From NCBI GenBank assembly GCA_000231825.2, contig JH720317.1:437161-501160 (forward strand): a DNA stretch of 64,000 nt, given 5' to 3'. Positions 62,328-64,000 of this stretch are shown one piece after another. The notes below the pieces were generated by a model that did not search any database, had not been told where the DNA came from, and was given only the letters and a program-made list of their open reading frames with translations. The stretch is from Tetrahymena elliotti 4EA (taxonomy: Eukaryota > Ciliophora > Oligohymenophorea > Hymenostomatida > Tetrahymenidae). The translations under genes and the position numbers were made by a program. Position 1 is the first letter of the stretch; each line of letters starts with the position of its first letter.

Positions 62328-64000
62328 ATGAATGGTTTTGATTCAAGCGATGATAGTGATGATGACAGTACCATAAATTAACTGGTGCAAAGCGAATTCT
62401 AGTAAAACTTTAGAGTAATACGCAAGATAGGTGAAGGAGCTTCTGGAAAAGTTTATTTAATAGAGAATATTAATAATCTTACAAAAAGGGCAATTAAAGT
62501 AGCACCTCTGAACTATTTGACATCTAAAGAAAGAAATTAATGTAAAAAAGAACTCATAAACCAGTAAAAACTAGATCATCCTAGAATAATTAAAATTATA
62601 GATGGAAAATATGATAGATAAAAAAAAATTATGTACATAGTTATGGAATATGCTGAGGGTAACTAACTAACTAACATTCATTTTAAATATTTTTTTATCG
62701 CAATAAAGATTAGAACAACCATTTAATTCATTGATCTCTTTTTGAGATTCTTCATCAAAATAAATAAATAGGTGGAGATCTATAGTCCAGGATTGATAGA
62801 CAAAGTAAGAATGGATAGTATTTTGAAGAAGAGTAAATCTTAGATTGGTTTATACAAATTTCTGCAGGCTTAAAATACTCTCATCAAAAGTAGAACAAAA
62901 GAAATTGATTAATTAACTAGTTAAGTATTTATTAATTTTTTTAATTAGTAATATTATCCATAGGGATATCAAAGGGAAAAACATACTCTTAAATAAAAAT
63001 AATGAATGTATGATTGGGGATTTTGGAATATCTAAATAACTTGATTATACCAATTAAAAACTCTTTTCTGTCATTGGCACTCCTGCTTATGTCTCTCCAG
63101 AGATACTTAAAGAAAAAGGGTACTCATTTTCAACTGATATATGGTCTCTTGGTATTCTGTTATATCAACTATGCTGTCTTAAACCTCCCTTTGAAATCTG
63201 GAAGAATAATCATTCTGTAGATATAATTTAAAGACTACCATATCCACCTATTGTCAGAAATAAATATTCATATGGAATCAAAACATTAATTTCCAAGCTT
63301 CTAAGAAAAGATTAGAAAGACCGCATCACTTTAGATTAAATCTTTAAAGAGCCTATCATTTAAAAACGCCTCCATTTTTGTTAAGAAAGGCATCACAATA
63401 ATAAGTATATTCATTTTTTCTTTCATTTTTAAAATTGTTCATATTTTTATCATATCTCAGACATTAATTAAAATAAAAAAAAAGAACTTCCTTCTTTAGA
63501 CATTAAAAAAGTGAATAATAATCTTTAAAAAACTCCTAGTAGAAATTAATTAAGAGAATTAGAAATATAAACATAAAAATAAAATGAAAAAAAGTAACAT
63601 TTTGATTTTCAGGATAAAAATTGTAATTTAAAACCTTCAACTCCCTAAATAATTAGCAAAAAATAAGATAACATTTTCAATAAAAATTAGTATTCAGATA
63701 ATAATGTTGTCTCATAATAATAATTAAGTATGAATTAAGTCAATCAACAGATAAAATAAAATAATAACCTCATCTCTTAAAAGACTATCCCAGATATTAA
63801 AAATATCAACAATCATGAAAAACTCAATTAAAATAAACTTCCAACTCAAAAAAGCATAACTTTTAGCAAAAAAAACACATTCTATAACATTAGTGAACAA
63901 GATTTTGATACTTCAATTTAAGATAACTAATAAAAATAACCAAATCAAACTCAATAAAATGTATCTTTTAACAAAAAAAGCACATTCTGTAACATTAGTG
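62328..64000 (+). CDS. NEK-like protein kinase, 3' end beyond window (cluster member 3, partial)
   Basis: Exons 62328-62658, 62772-62889, 62949-63379 and 63461 to beyond 64000. The kinase domain has the glycine loop GEGASGKV (35-42), Lys57, HRDIKGKN (Asp156), DFG (174-176) and GTPAYVSPE, so it should be active. It ends in DRITLDQIFKEPII, close to member 1 ([14 protein letters not shown]). Introns 1 and 2 sit at the same codons and phases as in members 1 and 2, and exon 2 is again 118 nt. The exon 3 donor is taken as GTTAAG at 63380, because the GTATAT at 63405 does not keep frame. The tail is Gln/Asn-rich and begins a repeat SFNKK(S/N)TF(C/Y)NIS that continues past the edge. Paralogous to member 2 along the N-lobe. 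Confidence 0.85.

Noticed and set aside
1..64000. CRISPR arrays, tRNA or rRNA genes
   Set aside because: No regularly spaced identical repeats, and no stretch with a T-loop GTTCRA and matching acceptor arms was found by eye. A tRNA scan would settle the latter.

Overview
This is nuclear DNA of a ciliate that reads TAA and TAG as glutamine and uses TGA as its only stop, most likely Tetrahymena or a close relative. The evidence is internal. Reading frames broken up by TAA/TAG under the standard code become long, continuous, recognisable proteins ending at TGA. Base composition is extremely AT-rich. Genes have many GT..AG introns, mostly 50-150 nt, too long for Paramecium-type introns, and they lie between kilobase-scale AT-rich spacers. 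All genes below were therefore read by hand with the ciliate code, and exon joins were checked for phase. The sequence does not settle whether this is macronuclear or micronuclear DNA. A decayed Tc1/mariner fragment and a degenerate duplication would fit either.

Left part (1-15.5 kb): a large secreted or surface protein gene on the minus strand that runs off the left edge; two tandem genes for small basic paralogous proteins; and a 1280-residue, intronless, cysteine-repeat surface protein with a signal peptide and a GPI-like tail. A noncoding spacer with a degenerate direct duplication follows.

Centre left (15.5-30 kb): one continuous 7.7 kb frame encodes a 2566-residue giant GTPase resembling the VLIG/GVIN (very large inducible GTPase) family, with two P-loops, a Cys/His cluster and a C-terminal von Willebrand A domain with an intact MIDAS. 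It is followed by a decayed gene and three minus-strand genes of one design: signal peptide, Cys-rich ectodomain, one membrane helix and a Gln-rich tail.

Centre (31-43 kb): housekeeping genes. These are a theta-like glutathione S-transferase, a Nup50-type FG nucleoporin with a Ran-binding domain, an SLC35F6-like drug/metabolite transporter, and a BAR-domain protein. The last two are divergent and share a spacer carrying a 20-bp perfect palindrome.

Right part (44-64 kb): a monoacylglycerol-lipase-like hydrolase with a C-terminal membrane helix, a long spacer with a Tc1/mariner transposase remnant, a GPI-type secreted protein, and a cluster of three tandem NEK-like (NIMA-related) kinase genes with identical intron positions. 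The first kinase has a long tail containing tandem exon-intron repeats, the middle one has lost its C-lobe, and the third runs off the right edge.
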